Notes under the pieces: generated by a model
Seen by the model: only the letters and a program-made list of their open reading frames with translations
The model's database searches: none
Told to the model about the DNA's origin: nothing
In this document: positions 1 through 6,058 of the stretch, one piece after another
How positions within the stretch are numbered: position 1 is the first letter of the stretch
Layout of the letters: each line of letters starts with the position of its first letter
Made by a program: the position numbers and the translations under genes
Source: Acidobacteriota bacterium
Lineage (GTDB): Bacteria; Acidobacteriota; Terriglobia; UBA7540
Direction of reading: 5' to 3'
Assembly (NCBI GenBank): GCA_021780055.1
Contig: JAJXZM010000440.1
Location: 1-11,378 of the forward strand
DNA length: 11,378 bases

Positions 1-1
1 T

Positions 2-1681
2 CATGGGTTCATCACCTCAAACGGACAGAAAATGAGCAAAAGCCAAGGAAATGTCGTTGACCCCTATGAAATGGTAAAAAAATACGGGACGTATGCGGTC
101 CGCTATTATCTTTTGCGGGAGATACCTACTCTTGACGACGGAGATTTTTCGGAAGTGCGCATGAAAGAACTCTACAACGCCGATCTGGCCAATGAGCTGG
201 GGAATTGCGTTTCCCGCATCACAACCCTTGCCGCCAAAGACGGAATTGTCCTTGACAAAAAAAGCTACTCCACCGCCAGCCCGCGTCTGTCGAAGCGCCA
301 TCGGGTGCGCGACAACCTGCTGGGGACTGGCAAATTCTGTCCGATCATCCGCCGGACCAAATTGCTGACGGAATTTGCGGACAGCGGCCTTGAAAAGAAA
401 GCCGCCGAAACGCTGGGCCGCACGGGTGCTCACCTCGTTGCCCGCGCGGCGAGCTTCCTCCTGCTTGCCGACAGCAAGGCCAGCTTTGAAATCGAGGGCG
501 AGCGCCCTCCCCGCACGCGGCTGGAACGCTGGGGGCGTGCCGTCCTGCAGGCAGGAAAGAACCGCCTGACCCTTGAGGAGATCATCCGGTTGCAGGGGGT
601 GCTGATCGAGGATGCGCGGTTTGTGCATTTGGGCCTGCGGCCTGACGGCGTGTTTCTCGGGGAGCGCGATCACAACGGCGATCCGCTGCCGGAATTCATA
701 GGCGCGCGCCCGGCCGACCTGCGGGATCTGATGACGGCAATGCTGGAAGCCAATGACCGGATGAGCGGGGACGGCATCGACCCTGTCCTGCAAGCGGTGG
801 CGACGGCCTTCGCATTTGTCTATATCCATCCATTCCAGGACGGGAACGGGCGGATACATCGCTGCCTAATCCACCATGTCCTTGCCGAGCGAAAATTCAC
901 CCCGCCGGGAATGGTGTTTCCGGTCTCCTCCGTGATGTATGACCGGATTGACGACTACCGCAAGACGCTCCAGGCGCATTCAGGCCCCTTGATGGAATTC
1001 ATCGACTGGCGGCCGACGCCGGAGCGCAATGTCGAGGTGTTGAACGACACGGCCGATCTGTACCGTTACTTCGACGCCACGCAGGCGGCGGAGTTTCTCT
1101 ACTCTTGCGTCCAGCGAACAGTGGAGCAGGACCTGCCGCGCGAGATCGAGTATCTGCGCCGTCACGATGAAGCGATGCGCCGCATCATGGACACGGTCGA
1201 GATGCCGGACCGGCTGGCCGAAAACCTCCTCATGTTCATCCGCCAGAACAATGGCCAGTTGCCCAACAGACGGCGAACGAAAGAATTCGCCAAGCTGACC
1301 GACAAGGAAGTCGGGATGCTCGAAGCCATTGTGCGCGAGGCGTTCGAAGGTTTCGAAGACGCAGGAGCCCGGAGGGATGATTTGCAGCGTGATACCGAAG
1401 AAACAGCAGAGAGGGGTCTGGAATTTCCCAGCCCGGAGGAGTGGTACGATTTTGATCGAAGGCTCGTCTGCTTCTGGGGAGTAGATGGGGAAACCCGCGT
1501 GCGGTGCGAGATAAGCGGGGCCACCCTCGACGACCACTTCCACGGCGACAACAAAGACAAGTTGGAAGTCTTCAGAGTCAACCGGCAGGCCATCGAAGAG
1601 ATCGCCCGCCGTATGTACCTCGCCGGCCAAACCGAACCGGATGGGTCTGTGCTCATCCGGACTCTGGATTTGCAAGTTTAA
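2..1681 (+). CDS. Chimeric ORF: MetRS C-terminal fragment fused to Fic AMP-transferase with DUF1488-like tail (5' partial)
   Basis: The frame is open from the window edge; the codons before the ATG at 32 read HGFITSNGQK and lead into MSKSQGN, the class I KMSKS loop of methionyl-tRNA synthetase, so the ATG is internal. Counting that Met as 1, residues 1 to ~79 are MetRS (KMSKS loop, start of the anticodon-binding domain). From ~85 the protein is a Fic protein whose family normally has over 100 further N-terminal residues, missing here. It has an inhibitory motif [S/T]xxxE[G/N] as SFEIEG (151-156), typical of class II self-inhibited Fic enzymes, and the complete active-site motif HPFQDGNGRIHR (266-277). 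Fic enzymes transfer AMP from ATP to protein hydroxyls. Residues ~462-548 resemble DUF1488 (E. coli YrdB-like: FPSPEEW, CEISG). The metG part is AT-richer. The stop TAA lies inside the IS target site, so it is native. The Fic and MetRS calls are firm; whether the fusion is expressed is unknown. Confidence 0.85.
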   Translation, partial: HGFITSNGQKMSKSQGNVVDPYEMVKKYGTYAVRYYLLREIPTLDDGDFSEVRMKELYNADLANELGNCVSRITTLAAKDGIVLDKKSYSTASPRLSKRHRVRDNLLGTGKFCPIIRRTKLLTEFADSGLEKKAAETLGRTGAHLVARAASFLLLADSKASFEIEGERPPRTRLERWGRAVLQAGKNRLTLEEIIRLQGVLIEDARFVHLGLRPDGVFLGERDHNGDPLPEFIGARPADLRDLMTAMLEANDRMSGDGIDPVLQAVATAFAFVYIHPFQDGNGRIHRCLIHHVLAERKFTPPGMVFPVSSVMYDRIDDYRKTLQAHSGPLMEFIDWRPTPERNVEVLNDTADLYRYFDATQAAEFLYSCVQRTVEQDLPREIEYLRRHDEAMRRIMDTVEMPDRLAENLLMFIRQNNGQLPNRRRTKEFAKLTDKEVGMLEAIVREAFEGFEDAGARRDDLQRDTEETAERGLEFPSPEEWYDFDRRLVCFWGVDGETRVRCEISGATLDDHFHGDNKDKLEVFRVNRQAIEEIARRMYLAGQTEPDGSVLIRTLDLQV

Positions 1682-1683
1682 GC
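1675..1683. repeat. 9-bp target-site duplication, left copy
   Basis: AGTTTAAGC directly abuts the left inverted repeat of the IS and is repeated exactly at 3003-3011. It contains the TAA stop of the upstream fic frame. The exact 9-bp match defines the element's boundaries. Confidence 0.9.
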
Positions 1684-3002
1684 CAGTACCGTCCCAATGT
1701 AGATTTTGAGAAGCCGTGTAAGTGCAAGGGAAGCAGTGAGTTGGTTGTGAAAATGAGCAAAATCGATTTGAATTTGGCGATAGGCTTAAGCCATTTCGAG
1801 AAGTTCCGAGGGATGGTGCATGAACCGTGGCCGAACAATCTTTGCTCAACTGATGGACCTGCTTCCGCTCGCCGAATTTCGTCGTTGTGTCGAACGCTAC
1901 CAGGGCGACTACAAGGTGCAGAATTTCTCCTGTCTGGATCAATTTTTGTGCCTGGCCTTTGCCCAGCTCACTTACCGCGAGAGTCTGCGCGACATCGAGA
2001 CCTGCTTGCGCGCTCATCACCCGCAGCTTTATCACATGGGCTTTCGGGGTGGCATCTCGCGCAACACCCTGGCCAACGCCAACCAGCAGCGCGACTGGCG
2101 CATTTATGCCGATTTCGCCCGTCTGCTCATCGCTCGGGCCCGGGCTCTTTATCAGCACGATCCGTTTGCTGTGGAACTGGACCAGACCGTCTACGTCTTC
2201 GATTCCACGACCGTCGACCTGTGCCTCACACTTTTCCCCTGGGCGCAGTTCCGACGGCGCAAGAGTGCGGTGAAACTGCATACGCTGCTCGATCTGCGCG
2301 GGAACATTCCGCCCGCTGTTTATGTGACTGGCGGGCAGGTGCACGACGTGAATCTGCTCGACCAACTGAGCCTGGAGGCCGGGGCGTTTTATCTTCTCGA
2401 CCGCGACTACCTCGACTACCGTCGCCTCTACCAGATCACCCAGACGCCGGCCTTCTTCGTCACGCGCGCCCAACTGGACACGCGTTACCGTCGTTGCGGG
2501 TGGCGGCCGGTGGATCATGCCACCGGAGTGCGTTCCGATCAGACCATTCGTCTGACCGGACCCAAGAGTTCTCTCCGCTATCCCGCGCCTCTGCGACGCA
2601 TTCACTACTTCGACGCCGAGAAACAGTTGCGCCTGATTTTTCTCACCAACAACTTTCGACTCCAGGCCCTGACCATCGCACAACTCTACCGGGCCCGCTG
2701 GCAAGTCGAATTGTTCTTTCGCTGGATCAAACAGCATCTGCGCATCCGGGCTTTCTACGGCACTTCGCCCAACGCCGTCAAGACTCAGGTCTGGGTGGCC
2801 ATCACCGTCTATGTCCTGGTAGCCATCCTGAAAAAACAACTCCAGCTGGACCTCAGCCTGTACAAAATCCTGCAAATTCTCAGCGTCACCATTTTCGAGA
2901 AAACCCCAATTTCATTGGCCTTCTCGCAGTACAACGACCGAATTCTACGGGCAGACCACTGCATCCAATTGGGCCTGTTCAACTTATGATGGGACAGTAC
3001 TG
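1684..3002 (+). mobile_element. Complete IS4-family insertion sequence (1319 bp)
   Basis: The ends are 13-bp terminal inverted repeats with one mismatch: CAGTACCGTCCCA at 1684-1696 and TGGGACAGTACTG at 2990-3002 (reverse complement CAGTACTGTCCCA). Both ends are flanked by the same 9-bp duplication. One transposase gene fills the element, and its stop ends one base before the right repeat. About 125 bases between the left repeat and the start codon carry no other gene. Intact ends, an intact transposase and a perfect duplication point to a recent insertion that may still be mobile. It landed on the fic stop codon and recreated it, so it separates fic from downstream sequence without changing the protein. 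Confidence 0.93.
1820..2989 (+). CDS. IS4-family DDE transposase
   Basis: This 389-residue enzyme cuts and joins the ends of its own IS by the RNase H-fold DDE mechanism. The N-terminal ~70 residues (NRGRTIFAQLMDLLP, then AFAQLTYRESLRDIE) match the DUF4372 domain of many IS4 transposases. The catalytic residues are visible: D128 in VFDSTT, D194 or D196 in LLDRDY, and E297 in the IS4 signature Y-x2-R-x3-E-x6-K (Y290, R293, E297, K304). The start is set by GAGGG seven bases before the ATG. No frameshift or internal stop is present and the length is normal for the family, so the enzyme is probably functional. Confidence 0.95.
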   Translation: MNRGRTIFAQLMDLLPLAEFRRCVERYQGDYKVQNFSCLDQFLCLAFAQLTYRESLRDIETCLRAHHPQLYHMGFRGGISRNTLANANQQRDWRIYADFARLLIARARALYQHDPFAVELDQTVYVFDSTTVDLCLTLFPWAQFRRRKSAVKLHTLLDLRGNIPPAVYVTGGQVHDVNLLDQLSLEAGAFYLLDRDYLDYRRLYQITQTPAFFVTRAQLDTRYRRCGWRPVDHATGVRSDQTIRLTGPKSSLRYPAPLRRIHYFDAEKQLRLIFLTNNFRLQALTIAQLYRARWQVELFFRWIKQHLRIRAFYGTSPNAVKTQVWVAITVYVLVAILKKQLQLDLSLYKILQILSVTIFEKTPISLAFSQYNDRILRADHCIQLGLFNL

Positions 3003-3011
3003 AGTTTAAGC
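3003..3011. repeat. 9-bp target-site duplication, right copy
   Basis: AGTTTAAGC follows the right inverted repeat immediately and is identical to 1675-1683. Removing the IS and one copy restores the pre-insertion sequence, in which the fic stop lay 20 bases before the next ATG. Confidence 0.9.
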
Positions 3012-3029
3012 AAAAGAAAGCGGAAGGGT

Positions 3030-3236
3030 ATGGGTAAGGCGGGCAACGGCGGGCTTGCTTATGAACTGATAGATGGACACCTAAAGAATCTGGATCATCT
3101 AACTGTAGTCGGGGCAAGGGAAGGACCGCCTTTCAATCCGGGCTCGACCGAAGCCTATGTAGAGATCAAGAAAGGCGGACATTCAGGAGCAAAAGAATTT
3201 GAGGCGTGTATTAGCGCGTGTACAAGTAGTCTGTAG
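3030..3236 (+). CDS. Short hypothetical protein (68 aa), possibly truncated
   Basis: I do not recognise this protein. The sequence GCGGAAGGGT just before the ATG could serve as a ribosome-binding site. Before the IS insertion this ORF lay about 20 bases downstream of the fic-DUF1488 stop on the same strand, so it may have been the next gene of that transcript. Residues 1-50 (LAYELIDGHLKNLDHLTVVG and on to AYVEIKKGG) look protein-like. The last ~15 residues, CISACTSSL, look less so, which suggests that the end has been replaced by unrelated sequence. No signal peptide or membrane segment is seen. It may be a cut gene or a chance ORF. Confidence 0.35.
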   Translation: MGKAGNGGLAYELIDGHLKNLDHLTVVGAREGPPFNPGSTEAYVEIKKGGHSGAKEFEACISACTSSL

Positions 3237-3291
3237 TGCATTCCGGTGCATTAGGAATTGTCTACGGCGATATTCAGAGTATTGTCCTTCC

Positions 3292-3510
3292 TCACGCTGA
3301 CGGCAGTTCTTCGCTGTTCGCCGCCTGTAAGGACAAGGGCCGCCCGTCGAGTTGCTCGAAGAGTTGCTCCCGACAAGCGAAGAAGATGGCCTGAACACTG
3401 CGGGCCGCCATATTGAGGATGTTGAACATCCGGTTTATCCGTCGGTCGCCAGAAAACACTTGTTTGCTGAACCCCCGAAACAGATAAATCGCGTGCTGAA
3501 AATACAGGAC
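3292..3510 (-). pseudogene. Remnant resembling the C-terminus of an AAA/SMC-like ATPase
   Basis: Reading the - strand from 3510 gives 72 codons closed by TGA at 3292-3294, with a stop codon just upstream. The segment FSGDRRINRMFNILNMAA, then QAIFFACREQLFEQLDGRPLSL resembles the end of SMC/RecN-like ATPases, where an FSDDxRIxRMFxIL helix follows the Walker B and D-loop, and a hydrophobic strand ends in TCR or ACR. There is no start codon with a ribosome site and nothing upstream matches the rest of such a protein. I infer a decayed tail left by a deletion. The match is from memory of the family pattern and is only moderately secure. Confidence 0.4.
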
Positions 3511-3524
3511 TTAAAGGAGAGGTT

Positions 3525-4127
3525 TCAGGGAGGTTTTTTGAACCCTTGATCAGATTGTCTTGCGGCGCGAAGGATGGTGCCGACGCCCACGCCGAGTTCG
3601 GCAGCGATTGCCTTCCAGCCGCGACCTTGGGCTCGGAGTTCAGCAATCCTTGATTCGTCAACGGCGACTCGCGGCCTTCCCAACTGTCTGCCCCTTGCCT
3701 TGGCTGCAGCGAGTCCGGACCGCACCCTATCCCGGATCAGTTCCCTCTCGAACTCTGCGATCGAAGCAAAGATGCCAAAGACCAGCCGTCCGTTGGGTGT
3801 TGATGTGTCCACCCCCTCGTGCAGGCTCACAAAGTCTATCCCCAGCGAGCGGAACTCTTCCAAGGCATTAACCAACTGCCTCACACTACGGGCAAAGCGG
3901 TCGTAACGGTATACAACTACAGCATCCACTCGCCGCTTACGGCAGTCCGAGAGTAACCGGTCCAGTGCCGGCCGGTGTTCCTTCGAGCCGCTGATTCCTT
4001 TGTCAACGTATTCGTCTGCAATCTCCCACTGGCGACGTTTGCAATAAGCCCGAACTTCGTTGAGCTGCATTTCAGGATTTTGTCCGTTGTGAGTGCTAAC
4101 CCTGGCGTAGATAGCTGCGCGTTTCAT
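3525..4127 (-). CDS. Serine recombinase (resolvase/invertase family)
   Basis: The 200-residue protein has the small serine recombinase layout. Residues 1-~140 are the catalytic domain, with R9 and nucleophile S11 in IYARVSTHNGQ, the active-site arginine region VVYRYDRFARS (71-81), and the dimer helix IAEFERELIRDRV (123-135). A short linker KARGRQLGRP leads to a helix-turn-helix at ~160-190 (RIAELRAQGRGWKAIAAELG). These enzymes cut all four strands at paired sites through a 5'-phosphoserine link and resolve or invert DNA. The gene starts nine bases after the stop of the 61-aa GG-repeat gene, and its weak ribosome site (GAGG) overlaps that gene's last codons, suggesting translational coupling. 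No key residue is missing. It may belong to a lost transposon or act as a stand-alone resolvase; its target site is unknown. Confidence 0.93.
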   Translation of the reverse strand: MKRAAIYARVSTHNGQNPEMQLNEVRAYCKRRQWEIADEYVDKGISGSKEHRPALDRLLSDCRKRRVDAVVVYRYDRFARSVRQLVNALEEFRSLGIDFVSLHEGVDTSTPNGRLVFGIFASIAEFERELIRDRVRSGLAAAKARGRQLGRPRVAVDESRIAELRAQGRGWKAIAAELGVGVGTILRAARQSDQGFKKPP

Positions 4128-4136
4128 CTTGTTTCT

Positions 4137-4322
4137 CTATTCCTCTTTCGGAGGGCGACCGCCCATCTTCGCCCATTTTGTAAGTTGTTGTTTGGAATGC
4201 TTCTTGGCACGGGCGAGCCCACCGAGACGAGCCCAGGCTTTGCGCTCTTCGGGCGTAGTCTTCCGGGCCCTGGCCTTGCCCCCAAGTTTCCCTAAGGCTG
4301 CTGCGTGTGGGTTTTTCTTCAT
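4137..4322 (-). CDS. Small basic GG-repeat protein (61 aa) with AT-hook-like end
   Basis: This lysine- and arginine-rich protein has three copies of a ~16-20 residue unit built around [LM]GG: GKLGGKARAR, WARLGGLARAKK and WAKMGGRPPK. Linkers such as TTPEERKA lie between the copies. The end, GGRPPKEE, resembles the GRP core of an AT-hook, so nucleic-acid binding is plausible but unproven. Similar short proteins with RGG/ARA patterns occur in acidobacterial and related genomes, usually without assigned function. It is the first gene of a two-gene unit with the serine recombinase nine bases downstream. It has no ribosome-binding site; the promoter -10 ends seven bases before the ATG, consistent with a leaderless message. 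A role as DNA-binding partner or regulator of the recombinase is inference. Confidence 0.72.
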   Translation of the reverse strand: MKKNPHAAALGKLGGKARARKTTPEERKAWARLGGLARAKKHSKQQLTKWAKMGGRPPKEE

Positions 4323-4328
4323 GCGAGT

Positions 4329-4358
4329 ATCTTACTTAACGCTAAGTATGATTGTCAA
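4329..4358 (-). promoter_or_regulatory. Promoter of the GG-repeat/recombinase unit
   Basis: On the - strand a perfect -35 TTGACA (4353-4358) is followed by an 18-base spacer and a -10 TAAGAT (4329-4334, 4 of 6 consensus bases). Six bases then separate it from the ATG at 4320-4322, so the predicted transcription start falls on or next to the start codon. The -35 is convincing and the -10 is moderate. Confidence 0.6.
4333..4348. promoter_or_regulatory. 16-bp palindromic operator in the promoter spacer
   Basis: TACTTA-ACGC-TAAGTA has perfect 6-bp arms around a 4-base centre. It lies between the -35 and -10 and overlaps two bases of the -10, a classic place for repressor binding. The binder is unknown; autoregulation by the 61-aa protein or the recombinase is a guess. 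Confidence 0.55.
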
Positions 4359-4656
4359 GACATATTTGCAGAAATCTACTTTTTTATATGGCTGTGGGAA
4401 AGAGAAGCACGCTCGTGTTGGCCAGTTTGCTGCAGCTCCTGCAGGCCCTTCTCGACCATGCACCTCAGGGAAACACTTGACAGTACGAGAACAGAAACTG
4501 GTCGTGAGTGGAGGCGGTCAAGCCAGACCGCTCCAAGCGCTTGGATTGCGCCTTGGCGAGACGTTTGGCACCCGTAGTCAAAAAGGGGGTCCCCCCCGCC
4601 AAGTTCGCGCGATTTTATATTGGCTTAAAACCCGCGAGCTGTTTGAAACTCGAAAT
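4359..4656. other. Gene-free stretch with clustered palindromes
   Basis: No ORF here has a ribosome site or a recognisable product on either strand. It holds a 9-bp hairpin with one bulge and a 6-base loop (GGAGGCGGTC at 4510-4519 with GACCGCTCC at 4526-4534). A perfect 12-bp palindrome, CCAAGCGCTTGG, lies at 4533-4544. A 7-bp inverted repeat, CTTGGCG at 4552-4558 and CGCCAAG at 4597-4603, encloses a G5-T-C7 run at 4585-4597. The cluster sits behind the recombinase unit and could be a recombination site, a structured RNA or scrambled remnant DNA. Confidence 0.4.
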
Positions 4657-4726
4657 TAAAAATAAAAAAACAGCAAGGCTTCCATAAGTGACACCAAAAT
4701 ATACCGGAATAAGCCGTTGCTGTTTT
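4657..4726 (-). terminator. Rho-independent terminator of the M42 peptidase gene
   Basis: On the - strand AACAGCAACGGCTT pairs with AAGCCTTGCTGTT (arms 4711-4724 and 4669-4681), giving 13 pairs with one bulged base. A ~29-base loop separates them, and a TTTTTTTATTTTTAATTT tract follows. It starts about 40 bases after the peptidase stop. The long loop is less usual, but the GC stem and T-run fit an intrinsic terminator. Confidence 0.7.
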
Positions 4727-4766
4727 CGGTGTGCTGGGTCTGCAATGTTGGGGGTTAGAAGCACGC

Positions 4767-5918
4767 CTATTGGAAATTCGTCAGGTCCTTTACCGTTGCC
4801 GCATCAAGCCGCTTGAGCACGGCAGCCAGCAGCCGAACAGCATTGTCGAAATCGGCGCGGTCGATGATGCCGGTATTGGCATGTGTGTATCGGGCAGGAA
4901 CGACAAAATTGATGACGGGGACACCGCGGCCTATCTTCTGGATGCTCGACGCGTCCTCGCCGTAGCGCACCACAAGGTCAGTTTGCAGAGGTATGTGACT
5001 GGCTTTTGCAACTTCCTCGAAGAGATCAAACAGTTTTCGATTGGGCAGAGTTGAAGAGTCGTAGGCGAAGATGCCGGGCCCCGCGCCCAGCTTTTCTTCT
5101 GCCTGATCGGTGTTCGTGCCGGGACTATCTGTTGCAATTCCGACTTCGATAGCGATTCCAACGTCGGGCTTGACGACCTCGGCTGCGGTCATCGCCCCGC
5201 GCATGCCTACTTCTTCTTGGACGGTGCCGGTGAAGAATACCACATTGGGTGTTGTAGCGCCTTCGCGCTTGAGCAATCTCAACGCCTCAATCTGGACCAG
5301 TAGCCCGATGCGGTCGTCCCAGGCCTTTGCCGCGTAGCGATGGTTGGCCAGTTCGAGAAAAGTGCTAACTGGCGCAATGGGGTCGCCCACCCGAATGCCC
5401 AGCTCCTCCGCATCTGCCCGGCTGCGCGCGCCCACGTCAAGATAAACGTTTAAGGGGTCGATGGACCAAGTGGTCAATTCCGGCGTGGCGATGTGGGCGT
5501 CCTGTGTCCCGCTTACTGCCGGCACAGGCCCTTTCGCGGTAAGAATCGTCCACCGCTGGTCCACCATGTTCGTGCCCAGCCAGCCACCCAGCCGCTGAAC
5601 CTTGATGAAACCGTCCGCCGTTATGGCGCGTACCATCAAGCCAACCTCATCCAGGTGAGCGTCAACCATGATTCGCGGCCCCGCCGAATTGCCCGGAACT
5701 CTTGCAATCACAGACCCCAGGCCGTCCGTCGAGACCTCGGCGCCTGCCTCGCGCATCTCGCGTTCGTAAAGCTTGCGCACAGGGCCCTCGGCACCGGAGG
5801 GCCCGTCAGCCTCGGTAAATTCCTTCATCAACCGGACCACCGAATCGCTTTGCTGCGTGGCCAACGCAAGGCTGGAGCAGATCACTAATACAGCTAGAAA
5901 TATAACTTTCCGCTTCAT
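4767..5918 (-). CDS. Secreted M42-family metallopeptidase (aminopeptidase)
   Basis: The 383-residue protein is a di-metal peptidase of the M42 (TET/PepA) family, which removes N-terminal residues from peptides, usually as a large oligomer. Visible ligand motifs are H88 and D90 in VDAHLDEVG, D201/D202 in AWDDRIG, catalytic E235 with E236 in TVQEEVG, D264 in ATDSPG, and H346 in ARYTHANTG. Residues 1-20 (MKRKVIFLAVLVICSSLALA) form a signal peptide with likely cleavage after ALA, so unlike most M42 enzymes it is probably exported. The start at 5918 is chosen because AGGAG lies eight bases before it and the signal peptide begins there. An in-frame ATG at 6017 would add 33 residues and bury the signal. 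The gene lies 129 bases after hsdM on the same strand, ahead of a terminator; a functional link to restriction-modification is not evident. Exact substrate unknown. Confidence 0.9.
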   Translation of the reverse strand: MKRKVIFLAVLVICSSLALATQQSDSVVRLMKEFTEADGPSGAEGPVRKLYEREMREAGAEVSTDGLGSVIARVPGNSAGPRIMVDAHLDEVGLMVRAITADGFIKVQRLGGWLGTNMVDQRWTILTAKGPVPAVSGTQDAHIATPELTTWSIDPLNVYLDVGARSRADAEELGIRVGDPIAPVSTFLELANHRYAAKAWDDRIGLLVQIEALRLLKREGATTPNVVFFTGTVQEEVGMRGAMTAAEVVKPDVGIAIEVGIATDSPGTNTDQAEEKLGAGPGIFAYDSSTLPNRKLFDLFEEVAKASHIPLQTDLVVRYGEDASSIQKIGRGVPVINFVVPARYTHANTGIIDRADFDNAVRLLAAVLKRLDAATVKDLTNFQ

Positions 5919-6038
5919 CCGCAATGCTCCTGCAGGGGCTGCAGCACCAGCGAGCCCGGCAATGATTTCAGCCCAGTTCTGGCTCTTTGGAATTGATCCA
6001 GATCGTCTGTGGCCCATTGGAACTCATCCTTTCCTATT

Positions 6039-6058
6039 GCTCAGCGATTATGCTGAGC
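6039..6058. repeat. Perfect 7-bp hairpin across the hsdM stop codon
   Basis: GCTCAGC (6039-6045) and GCTGAGC (6052-6058) form a perfect stem around a 6-base loop that contains most of the hsdM TAA (6048-6050). No T-run follows, so it is not a standard terminator. It might protect the message end or reduce read-through into the peptidase gene. Confidence 0.5.

Noticed and set aside
980..2875. 631-codon - strand open frame
   Set aside because: It runs antisense across both fic and the IS transposase, two unrelated real genes, so it is a by-product of their GC-rich codon use.
1504..3003. 499-codon + strand frame overlapping the transposase
   Set aside because: It crosses the IS left boundary and has low-complexity Arg/Ser/Pro composition; the transposase is in another frame.
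3352..3549. 65-codon + strand ORF
   Set aside because: It is antisense to the ATPase remnant and overlaps the recombinase end; no ribosome site or family resemblance.
4510..4603. CRISPR array or tRNA in the palindrome-rich region
   Set aside because: There is no regularly spaced repeat and no cloverleaf with a T-loop; the inverted repeats are unlike one another.
4129..4659. 176-codon + strand frame over the small gene and the intergenic region
   Set aside because: Its first part is the antisense of the GG-repeat gene, and the rest has no start signal or recognisable domain.
5919..6017. 33-residue N-terminal extension of the M42 peptidase
   Set aside because: AGGAG eight bases before the internal ATG at 5918 and the signal peptide starting there make 5918 the better start.
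5958..6017. Tiny 19-codon ORF after GGAAAGG between hsdM and the peptidase gene
   Set aside because: It has a fair ribosome site but no conserved feature; too short to support from one sequence.
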